Origin: Actinomycetospora endophytica
GTDB taxonomy: Bacteria; Actinomycetota; Actinomycetes; Mycobacteriales; Pseudonocardiaceae
Assembly (NCBI RefSeq): GCF_021026375.1
Contig: NZ_JAJNDB010000001.1
Span: forward strand, 1,736,001-1,800,000
Direction of reading: 5' to 3'
Length of the DNA: 64,000 nucleotides
In this document: positions 51,718 to 59,084 of the stretch, piece after piece
How the letters are laid out: each line of letters opens with the position of its first letter
Numbering within the stretch: position 1 is the first letter of the stretch
Position numbers and translations under genes: made by a program
Notes under the pieces: generated by a model
What the model was told of the DNA's origin: nothing
Databases searched by the model: none
Seen by the model: only the letters and a program-made list of their open reading frames with translations

Positions 51718-54220
51718 CGGTGCTCTCCTGTCGGTTACGGGCGTCGGTCTCGTCGATCCGCACGACGCGGCCGACCACGGCGCGGATCTCGTCGGCGAAG
51801 GCACGGCGCCGGACGGCCAGCTCCGCGCGGGCGGCATCGACGTCGGCGGCGGACGCCGGGGTGGGAACCTCCACGAGTCCCCTGTTCCCCGCCAGACGCA
51901 GTGCCGATGCGAACAGTTCGCGGGACAACGCTTCCGGACCGTGCAAGCGGCCCTGGAGCAGCAGCTGCTGGCCCACCGCCGAGCAGTCGTCGAACAGCTC
52001 GGACTCCTCCACCGGGCGCGCCGTCTCCCAGGCCGCGAGCCGCTCCGCGAAGAGCCACTGCGCGTCCACGAACGAGCGCAGCACGCGGTGCGCGCACAGG
52101 AACGGGCTCGCGAGCAGGATCTCCTTGGTGCGGGTCACCGGGCGGTCGCGCTCGGTCCAGTCCGGGTCGATCAGCGACAGCTCGGTGGTGAGCTCGTTGC
52201 GGAAGGTCTCCTTGTCCGGGAAGAAGAACTCGTACTTGAGCAGGTCGCGCAGGGCGAGGGCGTGGGTGAAGCCCGCCGCCAGCGCCTCCCGGCCCTCCTC
52301 GGCGTCGTCGACCTCGAGCACCGAGAGCTCCACGATCGCCCGGTTGACGAAGTGGTGGATCGCCGAGTTCCGGTAGAAGGCGGCGACGATGTGGTGGCCC
52401 GGCTCGACCGAGAACACCGGCTCGGTGCCGTCGGTGTAGGCCGACACGACCTTCTCCTGGCGCAGCGCGAGCAGCGCCTCGGCGACGCCGCCGTTGGTGC
52501 GCAGCGACTCGACGCCGGTGTGGGGCAGCTTGCGGGCCTCGGCGTAGTCCAGGACCGGCTCGAGCACCCGGCGCACCTGGGAAAGGGTGAGCGCCCGGTC
52601 GCGGACGCCGAGCAGGGCCAGGGCGGCCAGCGCGATCGGCGTGACGGGCGTGACCCGGTTGATGCGCACGAAGACCTCGAAGGCGGTCTTCTGCAGGGCG
52701 AGCCGGCGGGCCGACGCGTCGGTGGAGTCGCCGTCGATGTCGTCCGGGGTGCGCTCCAGCGCGGGGTCGCCCGCGGTGGAGAGCGCCTGGCGCAGGGACA
52801 GCGGCTCCCCGAAGCTCACGTGCAGGGCACCGACCGGCCGGCGCTGCGCGCGGGCGTACCCGGCCAACCAGCGCAGGCCCTCCGGCGTCTTCGCCGTGCC
52901 GGTCTGCTCGGCGGCCATCTGGTGCACTTCCTGGAGCTGGTCGTGCATGATCGACACGGGCACCAGGTAGACGTCGGAGGTGCGGCGGGTCTCCACCGCG
53001 TGCGCGACGTCGGAGAGCAGCCCGTACTTCGCGGGCCGCAGCTTGCCGGTCCGCGACCGGCCGCCCTCCATGTACCACTCGAGGTTGAACCGCTTGGCTG
53101 CCAGCCACGAGAAGTACTCACGGACCACGGCCTTGTAGACGGCGTCCTTGCCGAAGCTGCGGCGGATGAAGATGATCCCGCTGCGCCGGGCCAGGGCCTC
53201 CAGACCCCAGATGCGCAGGTTGTTGCCGCCGAGCACGTGGTTGCGGGGGAAGTCGTTCTCGCGCAGCACCTCGGCCAGCACGAACGGGTCGGTGTAGGAG
53301 CGGTGCGAGGGCAGGAAGACCAGGGCGTGCTCGGCGTTGAGCTCGCGCAGCGGCTCCAGGCCGCTGGTGTCGGCGTGGACCTCCCACGCGCGCTCGTGCA
53401 TCGGGCGCAGGACCCCGGAGAACATGTCGACCGCGGTCGGGTCCATCGCCGCGACGAGGCTCTGCAGATCCTTCTCCGCCTCGGCCGCCACGTCGGACTC
53501 CGAGCGGCCGGTCTCCTCGGCCAGGCGCCGGACCTCGCGGGCGAAGTGCGCGCCGCCGACGATCTGGTCGCTGACCTCGCGCGGCACCTTCGAGCGGTTG
53601 CCGAGCACGCTGCGTTCCGCGCGGTCGAGCGCGAGCTTGGCCTGCTGGGCGACGAAGCGGACGAAGTCCTCGGTGTTGGTGCCCATCCGCTCGCGACGGT
53701 GCCGGACGAGCAGTTCCCGCGCGGTCGCGGGACGGCCGACGACGATGCGGTGGCGGATCTCGCGGCCGTCGCGGCGCGGCTGGGCGCGGGCGGCCCGCGC
53801 CCGGTCCCGCAGCTTCGACCGCCGGGTGACCGCGTCGAGCAGGCGCAGCAGCGTCTTCTCCGGCGCCGGGCCGGCCGGTTCCCAGACCAGCCGCACCGGG
53901 ACCAGCAGGGCGTTGTCGCCGCGGGTCAGCCGGCTCGCGAGCTGCTCGCTCTCGACGGGCACCGTCTCGACCCGGCGCCCGTTCGCCGAGGACATCCCGG
54001 CGAGCCACCGGTCGATGAGCCGGCGCTCGAGCACGCTCGGGGCGTCGACGAGGACGACGAGGGGCCGGTCGCCGGAGTCGGGCAGGTGTGCGCCGTGCGG
54101 GGGCAGCGCCGTCGGCTGCTCCGGGAGCCCCACCGGGCCTGACGCTCGCGGCGTGCCCCCCGGGCCGGGCGCGCCCGGCGGCTCCGAGGGGGACGCGGCG
54201 GGGACGGACGGGGACTCCAC
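51704..54220 (-). CDS. plsB: Glycerol-3-phosphate 1-O-acyltransferase, PlsB-like
   Basis: 838 residues from GTG 54218-54220, GGGAGG 9 nt upstream. The acyltransferase site is LVFLPSHRSYTDPFVLAEVL with HX4D at 306-311, then HVLGGNNLRIWGLEALARRSGIIFIRRSFGKD, LEWYMEGGRSRTGKLRPAKYGLLS and VYLVPVSIMHDQLQE, the blocks II-IV of PlsB. The first 50 residues are Pro/Ser-rich and probably disordered. It puts the first acyl chain on glycerol-3-phosphate at the membrane. The HAD-PlsC gene follows directly to add the second. A -10 box TAGGGT (54283-54288, minus strand) is a likely promoter. Confidence 0.92.
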   Translation of the reverse strand: MESPSVPAASPSEPPGAPGPGGTPRASGPVGLPEQPTALPPHGAHLPDSGDRPLVVLVDAPSVLERRLIDRWLAGMSSANGRRVETVPVESEQLASRLTRGDNALLVPVRLVWEPAGPAPEKTLLRLLDAVTRRSKLRDRARAARAQPRRDGREIRHRIVVGRPATARELLVRHRRERMGTNTEDFVRFVAQQAKLALDRAERSVLGNRSKVPREVSDQIVGGAHFAREVRRLAEETGRSESDVAAEAEKDLQSLVAAMDPTAVDMFSGVLRPMHERAWEVHADTSGLEPLRELNAEHALVFLPSHRSYTDPFVLAEVLRENDFPRNHVLGGNNLRIWGLEALARRSGIIFIRRSFGKDAVYKAVVREYFSWLAAKRFNLEWYMEGGRSRTGKLRPAKYGLLSDVAHAVETRRTSDVYLVPVSIMHDQLQEVHQMAAEQTGTAKTPEGLRWLAGYARAQRRPVGALHVSFGEPLSLRQALSTAGDPALERTPDDIDGDSTDASARRLALQKTAFEVFVRINRVTPVTPIALAALALLGVRDRALTLSQVRRVLEPVLDYAEARKLPHTGVESLRTNGGVAEALLALRQEKVVSAYTDGTEPVFSVEPGHHIVAAFYRNSAIHHFVNRAIVELSVLEVDDAEEGREALAAGFTHALALRDLLKYEFFFPDKETFRNELTTELSLIDPDWTERDRPVTRTKEILLASPFLCAHRVLRSFVDAQWLFAERLAAWETARPVEESELFDDCSAVGQQLLLQGRLHGPEALSRELFASALRLAGNRGLVEVPTPASAADVDAARAELAVRRRAFADEIRAVVGRVVRIDETDARNRQESTGVRP

Positions 54221-54420
54221 GGTGCACCTCCCGCGTCGTGAGCCCGCGTGGCCCGGAGATGACCGCGACGCGGGTGAGGGTCACCCTACCCGGCGGTCAT
54301 CGTGGCACGTGGTGATCGCGACGGTGGTGATCGTGACGCCCGCGCGTCGGTCCGTCCATGCGCGGGTACGCATCCGACGGTGCCGGAACCGGCGCCGTTC
54401 GCGAGAGGTGGAGTGACGAC

Positions 54421-55437
54421 GTGCGTGCAGTACAGGTGCCGAAGGCCGGAGCGGACTTCGAGCTGGTCGAGCGGGACCTCCCCGTGCCCGGCGAGGGCGA
54501 GGTGCGGGTGACGGTGCAGGCCTGCGGGGTCTGTCACTCGGACATGTTCGCCAAGGAGGGCGTGATGGGGGACGCGACGCCGTTCCCGATCATCCCCGGC
54601 CACGAGGTCGTCGGCCTCGTGGACGCGGTCGGCCCGGGTGTCACCGCGGAGTTCTCGCCCGGTGACCGCGTGGGCGTCGGCTGGTTCGGCGGCGCCTGCT
54701 ACCACTGCGAGTCCTGCCGCCGGGGCGACTTCATCACCTGCGCGAACGGGCGCATCCCCGGCGTGACGTTCGACGGCGGGTACGCCGACGCCCTCGTCGT
54801 GCCCGCCGACGCGCTGGCGCGGATCCCGGCCGAGCTGTCCGCGGAGGACGCGGCGCCGCTGCTCTGCGCCGGCGTGACGACCTTCCACGCGCTGCGCTCC
54901 AGCCCGGCCCGCCCCGGGGACCGGGTGGCCGTGCTCGGCGTCGGCGGCCTGGGCCACCTGGCGATCCAGTTCGCCGCGCGCATGGGCTGCGAGGTCGTGG
55001 CGATCTCCCGCGGCACCGACAAGGCCGACCTGGCCAAGCAGCTCGGCGCCCACCACCACATCGACTCGCAGGCGACCGACCCGGGCGCGGCGCTGGCCGA
55101 GCTGGGCGGGGCCACGACGATCCTCGCGACCGCCACGAACGGCGAGGCGATCTCCGCGCTCGTCCCGGGGCTCGCGCCGCGCGGCCAGCTCGTCGTCCTC
55201 GGCGCCGCGGAGACCCCGCTGACGCTGGACGCGATGTCGCTGATCGGGCCCGCGACCGACGTGGCGGGCCACCCCTCGGGCACGTCGAAGGACTCAGAGG
55301 ACACCCTGAACTTCTCCCGGATCACCGGCGTGCGCCCGATGATCGAGACGATGCCGTTGGAGAAGGCGGCCGAGGCCTACGACAAGATGATGGCCAACGA
55401 CGCCCGCTTCCGGATGGTCCTCACCACCGGGAACTGA
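54421..55437 (+). CDS. Zinc-dependent alcohol dehydrogenase
   Basis: 338 residues from GTG 54421, GAGAGGTGGAG 7 nt upstream. MDR family: ACGVCHSDMFAKEG with catalytic-zinc Cys, PIIPGHEVVG with zinc His-Glu, GGACYHCESCRRGDFITC with the four structural-zinc Cys, and VAVLGVGGLGHLAIQFAARMGCEVVAIS for NAD(P). The loop GWFGGACYHC and late DTLNFSRITGVRPMIETMPL are as in NADP-linked cinnamyl-alcohol-type or propanol-preferring dehydrogenases. It stands alone, convergent with the GH18-like gene with 9 bp between stops. Confidence 0.9.
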   Translation: MRAVQVPKAGADFELVERDLPVPGEGEVRVTVQACGVCHSDMFAKEGVMGDATPFPIIPGHEVVGLVDAVGPGVTAEFSPGDRVGVGWFGGACYHCESCRRGDFITCANGRIPGVTFDGGYADALVVPADALARIPAELSAEDAAPLLCAGVTTFHALRSSPARPGDRVAVLGVGGLGHLAIQFAARMGCEVVAISRGTDKADLAKQLGAHHHIDSQATDPGAALAELGGATTILATATNGEAISALVPGLAPRGQLVVLGAAETPLTLDAMSLIGPATDVAGHPSGTSKDSEDTLNFSRITGVRPMIETMPLEKAAEAYDKMMANDARFRMVLTTGN

Positions 55438-55446
55438 GGGCCCGGC

Positions 55447-56541
55447 TCACCGGAAGCCCTGCAGCGTCCTCGTGAACGCCCACCGGGACTGGTCGATGCC
55501 GCTGCAGTCGTCGGCCTCGGTCGCGGTGCCGGGACAGCCGCCGTTGTCCCGGGCCAACGACCACGCTCCGACGTAGCCGTAGCCGGCCGCCCGGGCGCCC
55601 TCGACGAGCGCCCGGGCGTCGGCCAGGGTCGTCGTCGCGTCGGTGTCGTTGCGGCCCAGCATCAACGTCACCCCGACCCGCGCGGCGACGTCGGCCGGGT
55701 CGCTGCCCGGCCACATCCCCTCGAGGGTGCGGGTCGAGGCGGCCGCCGCGTCGAGCATCGCCCGGGACCACGACCCGCTCGCCGCGAAGTTCATGACCAT
55801 GAGGTTGACCCGCACCGCGACCCCGCGGTCGGACACCGCCCGGACGAGATCCTCGGCGGTGGCGGTCATCCCGGTCGCGGCGTCCTCGACCTGCACGGTC
55901 AGCGTGATCCGGGCGCCGCGTTCGGACTGGAGCAGCGCCAGCGCGTCGGCGATGCGCGCGACCGAGACCGCCCGCCCGGTGTCGGTCTCCACGTCGACGT
56001 CGAGGTGATCGGTGCCCACCGCGTCGAGGGCCTTGCCGTACGCGGTGGCGAGCGAGCGCGCGTCGGGGCAGCGGGTCTCCAGGTAGGTCCCGACGGCGCC
56101 GCCGGAGGAGACCGTCGTCGTGCCGCCGCGGGCCTTGAGCGCCGCGACCGAGCGCTGCACCGCGGGGTCGGTGATCGGCGTCGTGCCGCCCCAGGTCGGC
56201 GTGCACGAGGCCCCCGCGAGGACGAACGCCAGCACGACGTCGTTCTGTCCGGAGGCGGCCGCGAGCGCGCCCAGGTCGGGCAGCGGCGGGGTGGTCAGGT
56301 CGACGTACGGCGCGACGCGGACCGTGGGCAGCGGGCCGGCGGGCGCCTTGGTGCCCTCCCGGACGGGGGCGGCGGTCGTCGTGGTCGTCGCCGGGCTCCT
56401 CGCCCCGGCGGCCGCGACGGGGGTGGACTCGGCGGCCGGCGCCGGATCCGCCGTGCGCACCGGCGAGGGCACGACCGAGCAGGCGACGAGCACCATCGTC
56501 AGGAGGACCCCGCCGAGGGCCGCGCGGAGGGCGAGGCGCAC
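55447..56541 (-). CDS. Secreted lipoprotein with GH18 chitinase-like domain
   Basis: 364 residues from GTG 56539-56541. The lipoprotein signal has a basic start, core LGGVLLTMVLV and lipobox LVAC with Cys21. A Thr/Ala/Pro linker runs to about 70. The domain starts PTVRVAPYVDLTTPPLPDL, then VLAFVLAGASCTPTWGG and the GH18 active motif DHLDVDVET (DxxDxDxE), NLMVMNFAASGSWS with the expected Met-Asn and GYVGAWSLARDNGGCPG with the last-strand Trp. It belongs to the bacterial chitinase-like group without a chitin-binding module and may act on chitin or other GlcNAc polymers outside the cell. It starts 10 bp after the Pro-rich protein gene. Confidence 0.8.
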   Translation of the reverse strand: MRLALRAALGGVLLTMVLVACSVVPSPVRTADPAPAAESTPVAAAGARSPATTTTTAAPVREGTKAPAGPLPTVRVAPYVDLTTPPLPDLGALAAASGQNDVVLAFVLAGASCTPTWGGTTPITDPAVQRSVAALKARGGTTTVSSGGAVGTYLETRCPDARSLATAYGKALDAVGTDHLDVDVETDTGRAVSVARIADALALLQSERGARITLTVQVEDAATGMTATAEDLVRAVSDRGVAVRVNLMVMNFAASGSWSRAMLDAAAASTRTLEGMWPGSDPADVAARVGVTLMLGRNDTDATTTLADARALVEGARAAGYGYVGAWSLARDNGGCPGTATEADDCSGIDQSRWAFTRTLQGFR

Positions 56542-56551
56542 TAGCGGACGC

Positions 56552-57565
56552 TCACGTGGTGAGGGGCTTGGCCTGCGCCGCGCCGTTCTGCTGCGCGGGC
56601 GCCGGCTGCTGGGGCTCGGTGTTCTGGCCGGCCCCGGTCTTCGGCGTGGTGTTCGTGGCGGGTGGCGTCACCGGGGCCGCGGGCGCCACCGGTACCGGCG
56701 CGGCGGGAGCCGGTGCGACGACGGGCGCGGGCGCCTGCGGGGCGACGACCTTCGGCGCGACCTTCTTCGGCGTGACCTTGGCGGTCGTCCGCTTCTTGGC
56801 GGTGGTCGTCGGCTTCGCGGGCGTCGTCGTGACCGCGGAGGGCCGTGCGACGACCGGCGTCGGCACGATCGCGGGGGTCGCCGGCAGGGAGGGGGCGAGC
56901 GAGGCGCCGGACGCGACGGGGACGGCTCCGCCGGCCGGTCCGGTCGACCCGGCGACGGCGCCGGTGACGACGACCCCGACGTAGCCCGCGGCGAGCGCGG
57001 CGGCGGCGACGGCGATCCCCTTGAACCGGCGGGCCCGGCGGCCGCTGCCGTCGACGAACACCGGGCCGGCGCCGCGCCGCGCACCGGGCGAGCTGGGGAT
57101 GAGCGTGGTCGTCGCCCGGGCGGCGATGTCGTCCGGGGCGCTGCGCCGGGCCGCGTCGGGGTCGAGCGCCTCGGTGAGGGCCGGCGTCGAGCCGGTGGGG
57201 GCGCCGGCGGCGGGCGGCATCGGGGCGGCCCAGGCGTGCGGCGGCGAGGCGGGGGAGGGGCCGGCCTGGGTGGGGACGACGGGCATCGGCGCCGACGGCG
57301 TCGGCCGTGCCGGCGTCGGCCCCGCCGGAGCGGTGAGGTCGGCGGGCCCGGGGGCGATGCGGGGGAGCCCGGTCGGGGTGCCGGTCCGGGGCGCCGGGAT
57401 CGCGGGCGCGCTGCCGGTGCGCGGTGCCGGGATCGCCGGAGCGGTGCCGTACGTCCAGGCGGACGTGGCGATGCGTGACTGCGGAGCGGTGTACGTCGTC
57501 CGAACGGCCGAGTCGAGCGCCGTGTAGCGCGGCGCGACTCCGTCTGGTGTCCGGTGGTTCGCCAT
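56552..57565 (-). CDS. Pro/Ala/Thr-rich single-span membrane protein
   Basis: 337 residues from ATG 57563-57565 (MANHRTPDGVAPRYTALDS). The first 170 residues are low-complexity and Pro-rich, with the repeat APAIPAPRTG twice at about 43-62. A span FKGIAVAAAALAAGYVGVVVTGAVAG lies near 180-210. The outer part is Pro/Ala/Thr/Lys-rich (TTAKKRTTAKVTPKKVAPK). No catalytic domain is seen. It probably spans the membrane and wall. It shares an operon with the GH18-like lipoprotein, so a wall-anchoring or display role is possible. Frameshift artefacts are unlikely because codon bias holds through the gene. Confidence 0.65.
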   Translation of the reverse strand: MANHRTPDGVAPRYTALDSAVRTTYTAPQSRIATSAWTYGTAPAIPAPRTGSAPAIPAPRTGTPTGLPRIAPGPADLTAPAGPTPARPTPSAPMPVVPTQAGPSPASPPHAWAAPMPPAAGAPTGSTPALTEALDPDAARRSAPDDIAARATTTLIPSSPGARRGAGPVFVDGSGRRARRFKGIAVAAAALAAGYVGVVVTGAVAGSTGPAGGAVPVASGASLAPSLPATPAIVPTPVVARPSAVTTTPAKPTTTAKKRTTAKVTPKKVAPKVVAPQAPAPVVAPAPAAPVPVAPAAPVTPPATNTTPKTGAGQNTEPQQPAPAQQNGAAQAKPLTT

Positions 57566-57751
57566 CTCGTCCCCGTCGTCCGGTTCGCGGTGCGTGCGCT
57601 CGGGTCGAGCGTCACCCGTACGAGCTATCGCCGGGGCGGCAGTGACCGTTACCGATCGGAGATGTCTTGCCGAGGGTGTGGGAGAGACGACGCTGTGCTG
57701 TCGGCGCCGGCACACGTTCTCGAACACGCCTGAGGCCCCGGCCGCGTCACC

Positions 57752-57810
57752 TCGAGAGGCACGTGACGCAGGCCGTGTGGCCGGTCGGGATGCGCGGTGT
57801 GCCCCTCGCG
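57752..57810. repeat. 59-bp imperfect palindromic element (family 4, copy 3)
   Basis: Left arm TCGAGAGGCACGTGACGCAG and right arm TGCGCGGTGTGCCCCTCGCG are near inverted copies. It aligns with 27242-27303 over both arms. Confidence 0.55.
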
Positions 57811-57836
57811 CCGCCGGCGAGGTCCGGACACGACGA

Positions 57837-57864
57837 AGGCCCCGGTCCGATCGGACCGGGGCCT
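57837..57864 (-). terminator. Terminator of tRNA-Pro(CGG)
   Basis: AGGCCCCGGTCC (57837-57848) and GGACCGGGGCCT (57853-57864) are perfect 12-base arms with a GATC loop, 3 bases after the tRNA 3' end on the minus strand. Confidence 0.8.
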
Positions 57865-57867
57865 CCA

Positions 57868-57944
57868 TGGTCGGGGTGGCGGGATTCGAACCCACGGCCT
57901 CCTCGTCCCGAACGAGGCGCGCTACCAAGCTGCGCCACACCCCG
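57868..57944 (-). tRNA. tRNA-Pro(CGG), CCA encoded
   Basis: On the minus strand: acceptor CGGGGTG with CACCCCG, discriminator A, encoded CCA. D-arm GTGGCGCAGCTTGGTAGCGC, anticodon stem CCTCG/CGAGG with loop TTCGGGA giving CGG, short variable loop and T-arm GTGGGTTCGAATCCCGC. 77 nt, the normal size. It reads CCG codons. Confidence 0.95.
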
Positions 57945-57988
57945 AGCACTCGAGCGACGTAGCGACGTCGTTTGCTCTGGGGATCAGC

Positions 57989-59026
57989 CTACCTGGCGCT
58001 CCCCGCGGGACGGGACGGGGGCCGGGTGCTCGCGGGCGCGCCCGCCGCGGCCGTGGCGTCGGGCCCGGTCACCTCGCGGGGCACCAGTTCGAGCAGGCTG
58101 GCCTCGGGGCGGCAGCCGAACCGGACCGGGGCGTACGGCGACGTCCCGAGCCCTGCCGAGACGTGCAGCCGCATGTGGGCGCCCCACCGGGACGCGCCGC
58201 GCGCCCGCGACCGGTCGACGCCGCAGTTGGTGACGATCGCGCCGTAGCCGGGCAGGCGCAGCTGCCCGCCGTGGGTGTGGCCGGCGAGCACGAGGTCGTA
58301 GCCGTCGGCCGCGAAGCCGTCCAGCACGCGGGGCTCGGGGGAGTGCGTCAGGCCCAGGCGCAGCGTCGGGCCCCCGTCGGTCGCCGGGCCGTCGTCGTCG
58401 GGGTCCGCCGGCCCGGCGATCCGGTCGTAGTCGTCGTGGCCGATGTGCGGGTCGTCCACGCCCGCCACCGCGATCCGCTGCCCGGCGACGGTGAGCTCGA
58501 GCCGGGTGTGTGTCGCGTCGTGCCACCCGTGCTCGATGAAGGCCGCGCGCAGGTCCCGCCACGGGAGGTCCGGGCCCAGGATGCGGTGCTGCGGCCGGAA
58601 CAGGTAGTTCGCGGGGTTCTTGGGCCTCGGCCCGTGGTAGTCGTTGCTGCCGAAGACGAACACACCGGGACGGTCGAGCAGCCGTCCGAGCGCCCGCAGC
58701 ACCACCGGCACGGCGCGCCGGTGCGAGAGGTTGTCCCCGGTGTTGACGACGAGGTCGGGCTCCAGCTCGGCCAGACCCGCCACGAAGCGCTCCTCGGTGC
58801 GCTGCCCGGGCCGCAGATGCAGGTCCGAGACGTGCAGCACCCGCAGCGGCCGGGAGCCGGGCGAGAGGACCGGCAACGTCGCGTGGCGCAGCGTGAACCA
58901 GTGCCGTTCGACGACGGAGGCGTAGCCCAGCCCGAGCGCGCCGGCGGCGGCGCCCGCGGCGGCCGTCCGGATCAGGCCCCGGGTGAGCCCGTGGGTCGTG
59001 CCGTCCGTCGCCGGCTGGTCGGCCAC
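57989..59026 (-). CDS. Membrane-anchored metallophosphoesterase
   Basis: 345 residues from GTG 59024-59026, GAGGAGGA 6 nt upstream. One N-terminal hydrophobic segment (AAAGAAAGALGLGYASVV, about 22-39) anchors it. Calcineurin-type metal motifs: LHVSDLHLRPGQ (DxH), VVNTGDNLSH (GDx), VFGSNDYHG (GNxxH), and LVLAGHTHGGQLRLPG (GHTH). It lies after the penicillin-binding protein gene, 59 bp away, as Rv3683 follows ponA2 in mycobacteria from memory. Family members cleave phospho-mono- or diesters; a role with lipid-linked wall precursors is possible but unproved. Confidence 0.88.
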   Translation of the reverse strand: MADQPATDGTTHGLTRGLIRTAAAGAAAGALGLGYASVVERHWFTLRHATLPVLSPGSRPLRVLHVSDLHLRPGQRTEERFVAGLAELEPDLVVNTGDNLSHRRAVPVVLRALGRLLDRPGVFVFGSNDYHGPRPKNPANYLFRPQHRILGPDLPWRDLRAAFIEHGWHDATHTRLELTVAGQRIAVAGVDDPHIGHDDYDRIAGPADPDDDGPATDGGPTLRLGLTHSPEPRVLDGFAADGYDLVLAGHTHGGQLRLPGYGAIVTNCGVDRSRARGASRWGAHMRLHVSAGLGTSPYAPVRFGCRPEASLLELVPREVTGPDATAAAGAPASTRPPSRPAGSAR

Positions 59027-59084
59027 CGCGTTCCTCCTCTGGCGTGGTCGGCCCCGCCGGGTGCCCGGGCCCTCCCCGTCGGTC

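Larger units (their letters stand above)
57566..57867. other. Intergenic region between the Pro-rich gene and tRNA-Pro
   Basis: 302 bases without a credible gene. It contains a family 4 repeat (57752-57810) and the tRNA-Pro terminator. Short open frames here have no ribosome site or domain. The promoter of the Pro-rich membrane protein must lie near 57570-57650 but no clear box is seen. Confidence 0.5.
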
